Positions 16,580-25,449 of a stretch of 64,000 bases of DNA are shown here, piece after piece. Origin of the DNA: Caproicibacter sp046707225 (GTDB lineage: Bacteria > Bacillota > Clostridia > Oscillospirales > Acutalibacteraceae); contig NZ_JBJKOP010000047.1 in the NCBI RefSeq assembly GCF_046707225.1, forward strand, positions 1 to 64,000. Direction: 5' to 3'. The notes beneath the pieces are model-generated. The model was not told the DNA's origin, did no database searches, and worked only from the letters and a program-made list of their open reading frames with translations. Positions within the stretch are counted from its first letter, which is position 1. The number at the start of each line of letters is the position of its first letter. The position numbers and the translations under genes were made by a program.

Positions 16580-17803
16580 TTAGGTGGCGGAAAAGGACTT
16601 GATAATTCGCTTAACGGCTTCCTTCGTGTTTTCTGTCGTGTTAAAGCTGGTCAGTCGGAAATACCCCTCGCCTGCCTGTCCAAAACCGGAGCCTGGCGTT
16701 CCTACGACATTTGCTTTTTCCAGAAGCAGATCGAAGAACTCCCAGGAAGAAAGGCCTTCCGGTGTTTTCAGCCAGATATACGGCGAATTGACTCCGCCGT
16801 ACACTTCAAATCCAGCCTGAGCCAGACCGTTCAGGATAATTTTTGCGTTACTTTGATAGTAGGCGATATTTTCGCGGACTTCGCACTTTCCCTTTTCGGA
16901 ATAGATCGCTTCCGCTCCGCGCTGTACTATATAGGAAACACCGTTCATTTTCGTTGATTGGCGGCGTCCCCAGAGGCGATTTAAAGAAATTCCGTTAAAG
17001 GCAAGCTCTTTCGGTATCACCGTGAACGCGCAGCGAACCCCGGTAAATCCGGCCGTTTTGGAAAAGCTGCGGAATTCGATCGCACATTTTTTGGCGCCTT
17101 CAATTTCATAAATACTGTGGGGCATTTCCGGGTCCGTGATAAATGCTTCGTAAGCAGCGTCATACAGGATGACGGAATGATGTTCCAAAGCATAGTCGAC
17201 CCATCTTTTCAGTTCATCCTTGTGAATTCCAATCCCGGTTGGGTTGTTTGGAAAGCAAAGGTATATCATATCCGCGTTTTCTTCCGGCAGCTCCGGCAGA
17301 AATCCGTTTTCTTTTTTACAAGGCATATAAATGATTTTGCTCCAACCGGCATCGGCCGAATAATCCCCCGCTCGTCCCGCCATGACATTCGTGTCAACAT
17401 AAACGGGATAAACCGGATCACAGACCGCTACGGTATTCTCACGGTCGAAGATATCACCGATATTTCCCGTATCAGATTTTGCACCGTCACTGACAAAAAT
17501 TTCGTCGGGGTCTATCTTGATCCCTTTGCCTTGGTAATCATTCTTGCAGATTGCATCTCTTAAGAATAAATATCCAGCCTCGGGGCCATATCCGCGAAAG
17601 GTGGACGAGCTCCCCATTTCCTCTGCGGCGTCTTTCATTGCCTGTATGACAGAATTTGGCAGAGGTCTGGTTACATCGCCGATTCCAAGGCGGAGGACTT
17701 CCTTTTCAGGATGTTGCTGCGAAAAAAGTTGCACTTTTTTCGCAATATCAACAAAGAGATAGCTTGCGGGCAGCTTTACAAAATTCTCATTAATTTTTAG
17801 CAA
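16580..17803 (-). CDS. dapL: LL-diaminopimelate aminotransferase
   Basis: A PLP fold-type I aminotransferase that converts tetrahydrodipicolinate to LL-diaminopimelate in one step, bypassing the succinyl or acetyl branches. The 407-residue length and the opening segment (NENFVKLPASYLF, RLGIGDVTRPLP) are characteristic of DapL. CFPNNPTG (183-190) and the PLP Lys249 in SFSKTAGFTG are present. The start is TTG with AAAGGA upstream. It follows dapF, the next enzyme of the lysine/peptidoglycan pathway. Confidence 0.95.
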   Translation of the reverse strand: MLKINENFVKLPASYLFVDIAKKVQLFSQQHPEKEVLRLGIGDVTRPLPNSVIQAMKDAAEEMGSSSTFRGYGPEAGYLFLRDAICKNDYQGKGIKIDPDEIFVSDGAKSDTGNIGDIFDRENTVAVCDPVYPVYVDTNVMAGRAGDYSADAGWSKIIYMPCKKENGFLPELPEENADMIYLCFPNNPTGIGIHKDELKRWVDYALEHHSVILYDAAYEAFITDPEMPHSIYEIEGAKKCAIEFRSFSKTAGFTGVRCAFTVIPKELAFNGISLNRLWGRRQSTKMNGVSYIVQRGAEAIYSEKGKCEVRENIAYYQSNAKIILNGLAQAGFEVYGGVNSPYIWLKTPEGLSSWEFFDLLLEKANVVGTPGSGFGQAGEGYFRLTSFNTTENTKEAVKRIIKSFSAT

Positions 17804-17859
17804 AATCAGCCATTCCTTTCACAAGCGATTCATAATATACATTCCAAATGAATATTATA

Positions 17860-18693
17860 TCATATTTCTACCGTTCCGTCAAAGACAAATTTCGCTGGTC
17901 CCTTCATGAAAATTACATCGGTATTGCTGTCCCAGCGGATGGATAAATCCCCGCCTTTCAAATGAATTTTTACCTTGCGTTCAGCAAACTGATTCCATGC
18001 GGCGGCACATGCGACTGCACAGGCGCCGGTTCCGCAGGCAAGGGTTTCGCCGGAACCGCGCTCCCAGACCCGCATTCTCAATTCATTCTTTCCCAAAACC
18101 TGTACGAACTCCGTATTGACCCGGTCTGGAAACATTGGGTCGTTCTCGAATAAAGGCCCGATTTCTTCTAATTGAAAGGAATCAACGTCGTCGACAAAAA
18201 CAACACAGTGGGGATTCCCCATGGAAACGCATGTGATTCGGTACTTTTTCCCGCCAACGATAACCGGTTCGTTCAAAACATGGTCTTTTGAAAAAAGCAC
18301 GGGCACATCGGAAGCTTTCCTGACCGGTTTTCCCATATTGACTTCAACCGCTGCCACCTTCTCACCGTCGAGATCCAAATGCAATGTTTTAACGCCGCTA
18401 AGCGTCTCCACTGTGAGTATATCCTTTTTTGAAATGCCGCGTTCATAAACATATTTTCCGACACAGCGAATGCCGTTTCCGCACATTTTTCCACGGGAAC
18501 CGTCGGCGTTGTACATATCCATCTTGCAGTCGGCGGCCAAAGAGGGCTGAATTAAAATAATGCCGTCGGAGCCAACGCCAAAATGGCGGTCGCTCAATTT
18601 GACGGCAATTTCCGAAGGATTCTCAATTTTCTCTTCAAAACAGTTTATATAGATATAATCGTTGCCGATCCCCTGCATTTTTGTAAAATTCAT
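17860..18693 (-). CDS. dapF: Diaminopimelate epimerase
   Basis: Converts LL- to meso-diaminopimelate, the form used in peptidoglycan and for lysine. The 277 residues hold the two-cysteine racemase site: Cys71 in MCGNGIRC and Cys220 in LACGTGACA. The N-terminal MQGIGNDY motif is also typical. It is 12 bases downstream of the ANTAR regulator gene and 56 bases upstream of dapL, in the same direction. Confidence 0.97.
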   Translation of the reverse strand: MNFTKMQGIGNDYIYINCFEEKIENPSEIAVKLSDRHFGVGSDGIILIQPSLAADCKMDMYNADGSRGKMCGNGIRCVGKYVYERGISKKDILTVETLSGVKTLHLDLDGEKVAAVEVNMGKPVRKASDVPVLFSKDHVLNEPVIVGGKKYRITCVSMGNPHCVVFVDDVDSFQLEEIGPLFENDPMFPDRVNTEFVQVLGKNELRMRVWERGSGETLACGTGACAVACAAAWNQFAERKVKIHLKGGDLSIRWDSNTDVIFMKGPAKFVFDGTVEI

Positions 18694-18705
18694 CTGCAGT
18701 CCTCC

Positions 18706-19248
18706 TTATGAATTCAAGATAATCAAGGCTGTCTCGACCATCTTTTTCCCGGTATCCATACTTTTCTTCTGCATAAAACGATGTGCCTGCGGCTCGGTAA
18801 AGTTATTTCGTTCGATCAACAGATCCTTTGCGTTTTTAATCAGTTGCTTTTCGTCGAAATTTCCTGCCGCCAGTTTCTTTTTGATATTGAGTGAAGTATA
18901 GTCCGAAAGATTTAAAAACATATTCACGGTGGAAATCAGATTTACCCTGTTGATTGGAAGCATCAAAGTAGCCTGTTCCAATGATTCGCTCATGGAAGCG
19001 AGCTGCGAACTGACCAGAAAAAGAAAATCATACGAGGTACCCGCTACGCGAGGAAGATTTACGGCAGGCATATCTCTCAGTTTTACACTGCATACCACAA
19101 CGCCGCCGTGATAATGCTTACTGGTAAATTCCATCACTTGAGCACCGGTTGTACAGACGCCGCCCACATATAAGCCGCTTGATCGAAGGACCGACGCTAT
19201 TTTTTTCGCATAATCCGGATTCGAATTCGCTACGACAATGCTGCTCAT
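18706..19248 (-). CDS. ANTAR-domain RNA-binding regulator with a degenerate receiver
   Basis: A 180-residue protein of the AmiR/NasT type. The N-terminal half folds like a response-regulator receiver. However, the acidic pocket is replaced by VANSN (6-10), and the phospho-acceptor position by Cys53-Ser54 in GVVVCSVKLRDMP, so it is probably not phosphorylated. The C-terminal part (about 125-178) is an ANTAR domain, which binds paired hexaloop hairpins in RNA and prevents termination. ATG at 19248 has GGAG 9 bases upstream; a TTG at 19257 abuts that site and is rejected. It lies 39 bases after glnA, so control of nitrogen genes by antitermination is the natural inference. I could not identify its RNA target. 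Confidence 0.88.
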   Translation of the reverse strand: MSSIVVANSNPDYAKKIASVLRSSGLYVGGVCTTGAQVMEFTSKHYHGGVVVCSVKLRDMPAVNLPRVAGTSYDFLFLVSSQLASMSESLEQATLMLPINRVNLISTVNMFLNLSDYTSLNIKKKLAAGNFDEKQLIKNAKDLLIERNNFTEPQAHRFMQKKSMDTGKKMVETALIILNS

Positions 19249-19287
19249 AGTTAACAACTCCGTAGGGGTAGGATGTGGTGCTTGAAT

Positions 19288-20613
19288 CTAGAGGCGGTTT
19301 AAGTAACGGCGCAGTTCCCATTCTGTTACCGAAGTAGAATATTGGCGCCATTCTTCTTCTTTTGCTTCCACATATTTATGAAACACAAGATCGCCAAGAA
19401 CCTCTTTTACAAAAGGATCGCTTTTCATATACTGAACTGCTTCTCCAAGATCTGCCGGCAAAACATCCGTGTTTTTCTGAATATCCTCAAAAGATTCCCC
19501 AGAAGCGATGGATGGAGGCGGAAGCAGGTCGCGGTTTATTCCATCCATACCGGCGGAAAGAAGCAATGCAAAAGACAGATATGGATTGCATGTTGGGTCG
19601 GGACTTCTCAAATCGATCCGGGTACTCTTTCCACGTGAAGCGGGAAGCCGAATCAAGGTGCCCCTGCGATTTGAGGACCACCCGACCAAACTGGGAGCTT
19701 CTTCCCCACCCGGAATCATTCTTTTATAAGAATTAACCAATGGGTTTGTTACAGCGCAGATGCTTTTGATATGCAGCAGCAGGCCGGCGATAAAATTCAA
19801 AGCAATATGACTGAGCCCGTTCTGTGAGGACTCGTCATAAAAAGCATTTTGACCATCCCGAAACAGCGAAAGATTAATATGCATTCCTGAACCGGCACGC
19901 CCGAAAACAGGTTTGGGCATGAAAGTGGCGTAAAGTCCATTCTCATTTGCACAGGATTTAACCACCATTTTAAATGTGACAAAGCGGTCCGCGGCAGTCA
20001 GGGCCTCCGCATATTTAAAGTCAATCTCGTGCTGCCCGAACGCGGCCTCGTGATGAGACGCTTCAATTTCATATCCCATTTGCTCAAGGTTCAGGCAGAT
20101 ATCGCGCCTTGCGTTTTCGCCCTGATCCGAAGGACCAAGATCGAAATATCCGGCGGTATCATTTGTTTCGGTTGTCGGGTGACCTAATTCATCCGTCTGG
20201 AACAGATAGAATTCACACTCCGTTCCAACATAAAAAGTAAAGCCCTGACCGGCGGCCTTTTTCAACGCGCGTTTCAGTACGTGCCTGGGATCACCCGCAT
20301 ATGGAGTCCCGTCCGGCAGGGTAATTTCACAAATCAGCCGTGCGGCTTGACCGCTTTGCGTATTCCATGGGTAAATCAGAAAAGTGTCCGGATCAGGATG
20401 CAAATACATGTCCGATTCCTGAATTCGAACAAAACCCTCCATGGAAGAACCGTCAAACATGCATTTATTATGGAAAGCCTTTTCAATTTGATCGGCAGAA
20501 ACGGTTACATTTTTAAAAGATCCCGGAATATCGGTAAACTGAAGGCTCAAAAAATCGGTATGATTTTCGTTCAAAACGCGGATTATATCATTTTTTTCCA
20601 TGTGTGCCGTCAT
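19288..20613 (-). CDS. glnA: Glutamine synthetase, type I
   Basis: ATP-dependent amidation of glutamate with ammonia. About 440 residues, the size of the Gram-positive GSI-alpha enzyme without the adenylylation insert. Recognisable are FDGSSMEGF, the metal/glutamate site EIEASHHEAAFGQHEIDF, GSGMHINLSL, NSYKRMIPGGEAP and the C-terminal RRYLNRL. The start is uncertain: a TTG at 20625 overlaps the ribosome site, the ATG at 20613 follows GGAAGGGG closely, and the ATG at 20601 is also possible. It is the first gene of the long run after a strong promoter. Confidence 0.95.
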   Translation of the reverse strand: MTAHMEKNDIIRVLNENHTDFLSLQFTDIPGSFKNVTVSADQIEKAFHNKCMFDGSSMEGFVRIQESDMYLHPDPDTFLIYPWNTQSGQAARLICEITLPDGTPYAGDPRHVLKRALKKAAGQGFTFYVGTECEFYLFQTDELGHPTTETNDTAGYFDLGPSDQGENARRDICLNLEQMGYEIEASHHEAAFGQHEIDFKYAEALTAADRFVTFKMVVKSCANENGLYATFMPKPVFGRAGSGMHINLSLFRDGQNAFYDESSQNGLSHIALNFIAGLLLHIKSICAVTNPLVNSYKRMIPGGEEAPSLVGWSSNRRGTLIRLPASRGKSTRIDLRSPDPTCNPYLSFALLLSAGMDGINRDLLPPPSIASGESFEDIQKNTDVLPADLGEAVQYMKSDPFVKEVLGDLVFHKYVEAKEEEWRQYSTSVTEWELRRYLNRL

Positions 20614-20684
20614 CACCCCTTCCAAAGACCCAAAGTATAGGACTTGTTTTTTGTCGGGTATCTCTTTTCAGACTTATGTCTATA

Positions 20685-20713
20685 ATTTTATGCTTTTTCA
20701 AAAGCCGTGTCAA
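20685..20713 (-). promoter_or_regulatory. glnA: Strong sigma-A type promoter of glnA
   Basis: On the - strand TTGACA (20708-20713) and TAAAAT (20685-20690) are 17 bases apart. The leader to the glnA start is about 65 bases. It contains small inverted repeats (AGAC/GTCT near 20671-20682), but I see no clear pair of ANTAR-type hexaloops. Confidence 0.75.
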
Positions 20714-20848
20714 TCTTTTTCGAATTGAAAGAGCGATTTCATTTTAATGCACAAAATCTGACACGTTTCCAGAGGTTTTCCCTGTTTTTGCAGCTTCTTT
20801 TCAAATCAAATGCAAAAGAGTAGCTCTTTTACAAACCATGTGAAGATG

Positions 20849-20880
20849 AAAAAGCCTGTTTGGAAACAATCCAAACAGGC
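20849..20880 (-). terminator. tyrS terminator
   Basis: Ten-base perfect stem (20854-20863 with 20871-20880) with a 7-base loop, followed on the - strand by TTTTT. It lies just after the tyrS stop and upstream of the glnA promoter, so it separates the two transcription units. The remaining bases to the glnA promoter hold nothing else I recognise. Confidence 0.9.
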
Positions 20881-20890
20881 TCGGCGTAGT

Positions 20891-22126
20891 TTACATCAAA
20901 ACAATTTTATGGTAAACTTTTTTGCCTTTTTTAAGAATCAGACAGGGTTTTTCATTTTTCTGAAAATCTTTTTTTGAATATACGGACGCTGGGTCCGACA
21001 CCTTTTCGCCATCAACGGAGATACCTCCCTGAACGACCAGCCTTCTTGCTTCGCCGCGTGACGGAGCAAGTTTTGCCTTGATCAGCAGATCAAGGATCCC
21101 AATGGTTCCGTCTGAAAGGTCGGAAGATGAGATTTCCGTGGTCGGCATATGCTCCGTATCGGTACTGTTTCCAAACAGAGCCTGTGCCCCGTCTCTGGCT
21201 TTAATCGCTTCCTCCTCGCCGTGAATCTGCTTTGTTACCTCAAAAGCCAGAAGCTCCTTTGCAGGGTTTAGCTTTTCCCCTGAAAGCGAGGCAAATTCAT
21301 TGATCCGCTCCATCGGGACAAAGGTCAGTATTTTCAGGCATTTCAGCACATCGGCGTCCCCGACGTTTCTCCAGTACTGATAGAATTCAAACGGAGAAGT
21401 CTTCTGAGGATCCAGCCACACGGCGCCTCTTTCCGTTTTCCCCATCTTTTTCCCTTCGCTGTTTGTCAGCAGGGTAACGGTAATGCCGTAAGCTTCCCGG
21501 TTTTCCTTCCGGCGGATCAGCTCTACGCCGCCGATAATATTGCTCCACTGGTCGTCCCCACCCAACTGAAGCCTGCAGCCGTAACGGCGGTTCAGCTCCA
21601 GAAAATCATAACTCTGCATAATCATATAGTTCATTTCAAAAAAGGACAGTCCGCGTTCCAGTCTTTGCTTATAGCATTCCGCGTTCAGCATACGGTTGAC
21701 GGAAAAGCATACGCCGATATCCCGAAGGAAATTGATATAATTCAGGTTTGTCAGCCAGTCGGCGTTGTTTGCCATAATTGCCTTGTCATCGGAAAAATCA
21801 ATCAGCCTGGACATCTGCTTCTGAAAGCATGAGATATTGTGCGCGATCTCTTCTTCCGTCAGCATTTTACGCATATCCGTTTTTCCGGACGGGTCGCCCA
21901 CCATGCCGGTTCCCCCGCCAAACAACGCGATTGGAGTATGCCCGGCGCGCTGCAAATGCGCCATGACCATGATCGGAATAAAATGGCCTACGTGCAGACT
22001 GTCTGCGGTCGGATCGAACCCGACATAGAACGCGGTTTTCTCTTCATTGAGCAGATGGCGGACTTTTTCCTTGTCCGTTGTCTGCGCAATCAGCCCTCGT
22101 TCTTCCAAAGTTTCAAAAACACCCAT
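20891..22126 (-). CDS. tyrS: Tyrosyl-tRNA synthetase
   Basis: Class Ic aminoacyl-tRNA synthetase, 412 residues. The HIGH-type motif is HVGH (45-48) and the KMSKS-type loop KMGKT (227-231). Tyrosine-binding residues lie in GFDPTADSLH and QLGGDDQW. A C-terminal S4 RNA-binding domain is present (about 345-405). The ATG at 22126 has GGAGG 8 bases upstream; the upstream in-frame codon at 22156 would place the ribosome site inside the gene. It is controlled by its own promoter and a T-box leader. Confidence 0.97.
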   Translation of the reverse strand: MGVFETLEERGLIAQTTDKEKVRHLLNEEKTAFYVGFDPTADSLHVGHFIPIMVMAHLQRAGHTPIALFGGGTGMVGDPSGKTDMRKMLTEEEIAHNISCFQKQMSRLIDFSDDKAIMANNADWLTNLNYINFLRDIGVCFSVNRMLNAECYKQRLERGLSFFEMNYMIMQSYDFLELNRRYGCRLQLGGDDQWSNIIGGVELIRRKENREAYGITVTLLTNSEGKKMGKTERGAVWLDPQKTSPFEFYQYWRNVGDADVLKCLKILTFVPMERINEFASLSGEKLNPAKELLAFEVTKQIHGEEEAIKARDGAQALFGNSTDTEHMPTTEISSSDLSDGTIGILDLLIKAKLAPSRGEARRLVVQGGISVDGEKVSDPASVYSKKDFQKNEKPCLILKKGKKVYHKIVLM

Positions 22127-22156
22127 TTTGAGTTCCTCCATTTTGTCAGGGGACAA

Positions 22157-22418
22157 TCAAAAAGCCCCCTGCAAATTTTTTGCAGAGGGCGGAAAATTCC
22201 GCGGTACCACCTCAGTTTACCGTCTTCCTCACGGAAGCGGCCTTATGGGTACGATTTCATACCCACGCGCTGTAACGTGCGTTTTCACGGCCGAACCTAC
22301 TAGGGGGGTTCAATTCGGCGGCTCCGGGATGTATTTCATCCGGCAATCGTACCTGCTCGCACCCAACGCAGGCTCTCTGAACTCTTGCTTCGGATTACTT
22401 CTTCCCTTCTCAGCTGTT
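22157..22418 (-). promoter_or_regulatory. Tyrosine T-box leader of tyrS
   Basis: The - strand contains the T-box sequence TGGTACCGCGG (within 22198-22211), which pairs with the acceptor end of uncharged tRNA. It is followed by a terminator hairpin (22164-22175 with 22179-22190) and a T run. A candidate Tyr specifier codon TAC lies at 22331-22333 in a GAAATACATC context within a stem-loop. The gene served and the order promoter, stem I, T-box, terminator and tyrS all agree. Uncharged tRNA-Tyr would favour the antiterminator and read-through. Confidence 0.93.
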
Positions 22419-22424
22419 AAAAAA

Positions 22425-22453
22425 ATTATAAGATGTTTTCTGGTGCCTGTCAA
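22425..22453 (-). promoter_or_regulatory. tyrS: Consensus sigma-A promoter of tyrS
   Basis: TTGACA (22448-22453) and TATAAT (22425-22430) on the - strand are both perfect consensus hexamers with 17 bases between them. The -35 hexamer contains the TGA stop codon of recN. The predicted transcription start, near 22418, opens the T-box leader. Confidence 0.9.
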
Positions 22454-24135
22454 GCCCCGGAAGAATCGTTTTGCGCCATACGCAGCATTTCTTCGGCATT
22501 CTGCAGCATCAGCGGGGTGATTTTTTCTCCGCCCATAATACGCGCAAGTTCCTGCCGTCTGCCTTCCCGGTCCAAACGGTCAACCTGAGTAAATGTACGC
22601 TGATCGCGAATCTGTTTGTGGATCAAGAAATGGGTATCCGCAAGCGCGGCGATTTGAGCCAGGTGCGTCACGCAAATAACCTGGCGGTTTCCCGAAACCT
22701 CCCGGAGTTTCAACCCGACCTTTTGTGCCGCGCTGCCGCTGACGCCCGTGTCCACTTCATCAAAGATCAGGGTGCCGATATCGTCCCTGCCGGCAAGGAC
22801 CGTTTTGATGGCAAGCATGATTCGCGAAAGTTCGCCGCCCGACGCAACCTTTGCAATCGGTTTCGCCGGTTCTCCCGCGTTCGTTGAGAGATAGAATTCA
22901 ATCCGATCGCAGCCCGTTTCATTCATTGGGACTTGTTCCCGCCGGATTTCGAACAGTACATTCGGCATGTTCAGAAAACAAAGTTCCTCTTTTACCTTTT
23001 GGGTAAAAAGATCTGCCGCGCCGGCGCGCCATTCGGACAGTTCCGCTGCCAGGGATTCCGCCTGTAACCGGTACTTCTGATATTCTTTCCTGAATCTTTC
23101 CGCGGTTTCATCCGAAAGCTGGATTGCGTTCAGCTCCTGCCTGCATTTTTTGAGATATCCCAGCATTTCATCCACGGAACCGCCGTATTTTAAGCCTAAA
23201 CGGTAAATTAAATCCAGCCGGGCCTCAATTTCGTCCAGCTCCGAGGGATCATACTCCAACAGAGACGAAAAATTCCGCATTTCATCGCTGCAGTCTTCCA
23301 GATCATAGGAAATCGCCTGCAGCCGTTCCGCCAGACCGTGCAGTTCGGGAAGATAATTTTCCGCGGTGTTCAGCGCATCGGCAGCATCTGATACGGCAGA
23401 AACCGCCCCGGGGGTTTCCTCATCCCCGCTCAATGCGGTCTTTGCCTGTGAAATTGCCTGCGCAACGCGCTCTGAATTCCGATACAGATTCTTTTGACGG
23501 TTCAGGTCTTCCTGCTCGCCCGGATGAAGGTCCGCCGATTCAAGCTCATTAATCTGATAAGTCAGAAGGTCGATTTGCCGTGCTTTTTGTGATTGGTCCA
23601 TTTTACTGGATTCCAGGCTTGCCTTCATGTTCTGCATGGAATGGAAAGCTTCCCGGTACCGTTTCAAAAGCGTCTCAGGCAAACCCATGCTGTCCAGATA
23701 AGCGATATGTAATTCAGGCGACAGCAGGCCATAGCTTTCGTGCTGACCATGGATGTTGATCAGCATACTGCCGATCCCCTTGAGGACGGAAACCGTGGCG
23801 GGACGCGCGTTAATTCGGCAGGAAGACTTACCGTCAGAGGAGATTTCACGCTGGAGTATCAAAGTTCCGTCTTCTTCCACAGAATAGCCCGATTCCTCCA
23901 GCTTTTTCACCGCAGATCCGTCTTTCAGTTGGAAAACGGCGGAAACCAGGGCGTGGTTTGCGCCCGTGCGAATCAATTCCCGGGAAGTTCTTTCTCCCAG
24001 GACCGCATTGATGGAATCAATGACAATGGATTTACCTGCTCCGGTTTCACCGGTCAAAACATTAAAGCCGGCGCTGAATTCGATTCGCGCCTTTTCGATT
24101 ACGGCAATGTTTTCAATATAAAGCTGTGTCAGCAT
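22450..24135 (-). CDS. recN: DNA repair protein RecN
   Basis: SMC-like ATPase of double-strand break repair. The 561 residues start with the RecN signature YIENIAVIEKARIEF, then the Walker A GETGAGKS (29-36). A long middle region is rich in charged and leucine residues (coiled coil). The C-terminal ABC signature (VASGGELSRIMLAIK) and Walker B (LIFDEVDTGVSG) follow. I take the ATG at 24135, since the GTG at 24144 overlaps the argR stop. The argR-recN pairing is common in Clostridia and Bacilli. Confidence 0.95.
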   Translation of the reverse strand: MLTQLYIENIAVIEKARIEFSAGFNVLTGETGAGKSIVIDSINAVLGERTSRELIRTGANHALVSAVFQLKDGSAVKKLEESGYSVEEDGTLILQREISSDGKSSCRINARPATVSVLKGIGSMLINIHGQHESYGLLSPELHIAYLDSMGLPETLLKRYREAFHSMQNMKASLESSKMDQSQKARQIDLLTYQINELESADLHPGEQEDLNRQKNLYRNSERVAQAISQAKTALSGDEETPGAVSAVSDAADALNTAENYLPELHGLAERLQAISYDLEDCSDEMRNFSSLLEYDPSELDEIEARLDLIYRLGLKYGGSVDEMLGYLKKCRQELNAIQLSDETAERFRKEYQKYRLQAESLAAELSEWRAGAADLFTQKVKEELCFLNMPNVLFEIRREQVPMNETGCDRIEFYLSTNAGEPAKPIAKVASGGELSRIMLAIKTVLAGRDDIGTLIFDEVDTGVSGSAAQKVGLKLREVSGNRQVICVTHLAQIAALADTHFLIHKQIRDQRTFTQVDRLDREGRRQELARIMGGEKITPLMLQNAEEMLRMAQNDSSGA

Positions 24136-24140
24136 GGCAA

Positions 24141-24590
24141 TCACCTGATAAATTTTTTCAGATCCGCAGACAGCCCTTCCGCAGCGTTCTCATCGCTCAT
24201 TAGAATAAAAATGGTATCGTCCCCTGCCAGGGTGCCAACAATATGCTCCCAATGAAGGGTGTCCATTGCAGCACAGACAGCGTTGGCCATACCGGTCAGG
24301 CACTTTACGGCAATCATATTCTGTGCAAAGTTCACCGATAAAGCAGCGTCGGAAAAAAGTGAATAGAATTTTGTGGTGTAATCTTTCGCTTCCTCCTGTC
24401 CAACCGTATATCTGTATTTACCGCTTGCCGTCAGCGTTTTGATCAGACGAAGCTCCTTGATATCGCGGGAGACCGTAGCCTGTGTCACCTCATAACCTTC
24501 ATCCCGTAAACGGCGAAGTAATTCCTCCTGCGTATCAATGGAATATTTCCCGATTAATTCCAGTATTTTCGCATGCCGTCGTTCTTTCAT
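24141..24590 (-). CDS. argR: Arginine repressor
   Basis: ArgR/AhrC family regulator, 149 residues. An N-terminal winged helix (RHAKILELI through QATVSRDIKELRL) binds ARG boxes. A C-terminal oligomerisation and arginine-binding domain carries the GTLAGDDTIFI motif. The ATG at 24590 has GGAGA 7-8 bases upstream and gives the usual MKxxRHAKI start; earlier in-frame starts at 24596 and 24611 are less well placed. The gene overlaps the end of nadK by 56 bases and abuts recN. Confidence 0.95.
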   Translation of the reverse strand: MKERRHAKILELIGKYSIDTQEELLRRLRDEGYEVTQATVSRDIKELRLIKTLTASGKYRYTVGQEEAKDYTTKFYSLFSDAALSVNFAQNMIAVKCLTGMANAVCAAMDTLHWEHIVGTLAGDDTIFILMSDENAAEGLSADLKKFIR

Positions 24591-25449
24591 GCTCATTTCT
24601 CCTCTCTCCAAGTTTATCGGTTACGATCTCGTAAAAATTACTGCTTTTCAGTTTTATTATTTTAACGGTGCCGGGCGATTTCGAAAATTCGATCTTGGTA
24701 CCGTCCGGGATTTTGATAAAAATCTCACCGTCGATCGTAAGGATTATTTCACTCTCATAGTCGGAATGAGCCTGCACACACAGTTTTGCGCCCGGCCCAA
24801 AAACAACCGGTCTGCTCAGCAAGGAGTGCGGGCAGATAGGAGAAAGAAGAATGCAGTTCATCTCCGGGTCGATAATTGGTCCCCCTGCGGCTAAAGAGTA
24901 CGCCGTGGAACCGGTCGGCGTCGCGATGATCAAACCGTCGGAGCGATAATCGCATACTTTGGTATCGTCCAGCCTGACCTTTAAATCCAGAATCCGCGAA
25001 AGTGCTCCCCGTGCGACAACGGCATCGTTTAGTGCTGTAAAAACCTTTGGCGTACCATTGTCATTCACCCGGATTTCCAGCATCATTCGTTCCTCAACGG
25101 AGTAATTTCCATTTTTGAGTTTCATCAGACTGTCCAACTCATCGGTCTCTAAACCGGCGATAAACCCAAGCCTTCCGGTATTCATTCCGAGAATCGGTTT
25201 TCCGGCGGCAGCGGCGTTTCTGGCACAGTGAATGATGGTGCCGTCCCCGCCGACGGCAATGATGAGATCACAGGAGCAAACCAACTCAGCCATGTTGTTA
25301 AAAAAAACAGCATCCGCATTCTGAAAGGACGGTTGGAATTCCGCTTTCATCAATACATTCATGCCAAGCTCCCGAAGCTTTTGAATGAGTTTCTGCGTAT
25401 AGCGCCCGGCATGATCCTTACTCAGGTTTGGAATCACCGCGACATTCAT
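24535..25449 (-). CDS. nadK: NAD kinase
   Basis: ATP-dependent phosphorylation of NAD to NADP. 304 residues with the GGDGT motif (67-71), the ALNDAVV segment and the glycine-rich TPTGSTAYSLAAGGPI motif. The start ATG overlaps the tlyA stop (ATGA). The last 18 or so residues lie in DNA that also encodes the beginning of argR in another frame. Family members usually end near the DKLG sequence, so this extension is unusual. Confidence 0.95.
   Translation of the reverse strand: MNVAVIPNLSKDHAGRYTQKLIQKLRELGMNVLMKAEFQPSFQNADAVFFNNMAELVCSCDLIIAVGGDGTIIHCARNAAAAGKPILGMNTGRLGFIAGLETDELDSLMKLKNGNYSVEERMMLEIRVNDNGTPKVFTALNDAVVARGALSRILDLKVRLDDTKVCDYRSDGLIIATPTGSTAYSLAAGGPIIDPEMNCILLSPICPHSLLSRPVVFGPGAKLCVQAHSDYESEIILTIDGEIFIKIPDGTKIEFSKSPGTVKIIKLKSSNFYEIVTDKLGERRNEHERTTACENTGINREIFH

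Noticed and set aside
20614..20684. ANTAR-target double hexaloop in the glnA leader
   Set aside because: Small inverted repeats exist, but two hairpins with six-base loops and a terminator overlap are not evident.
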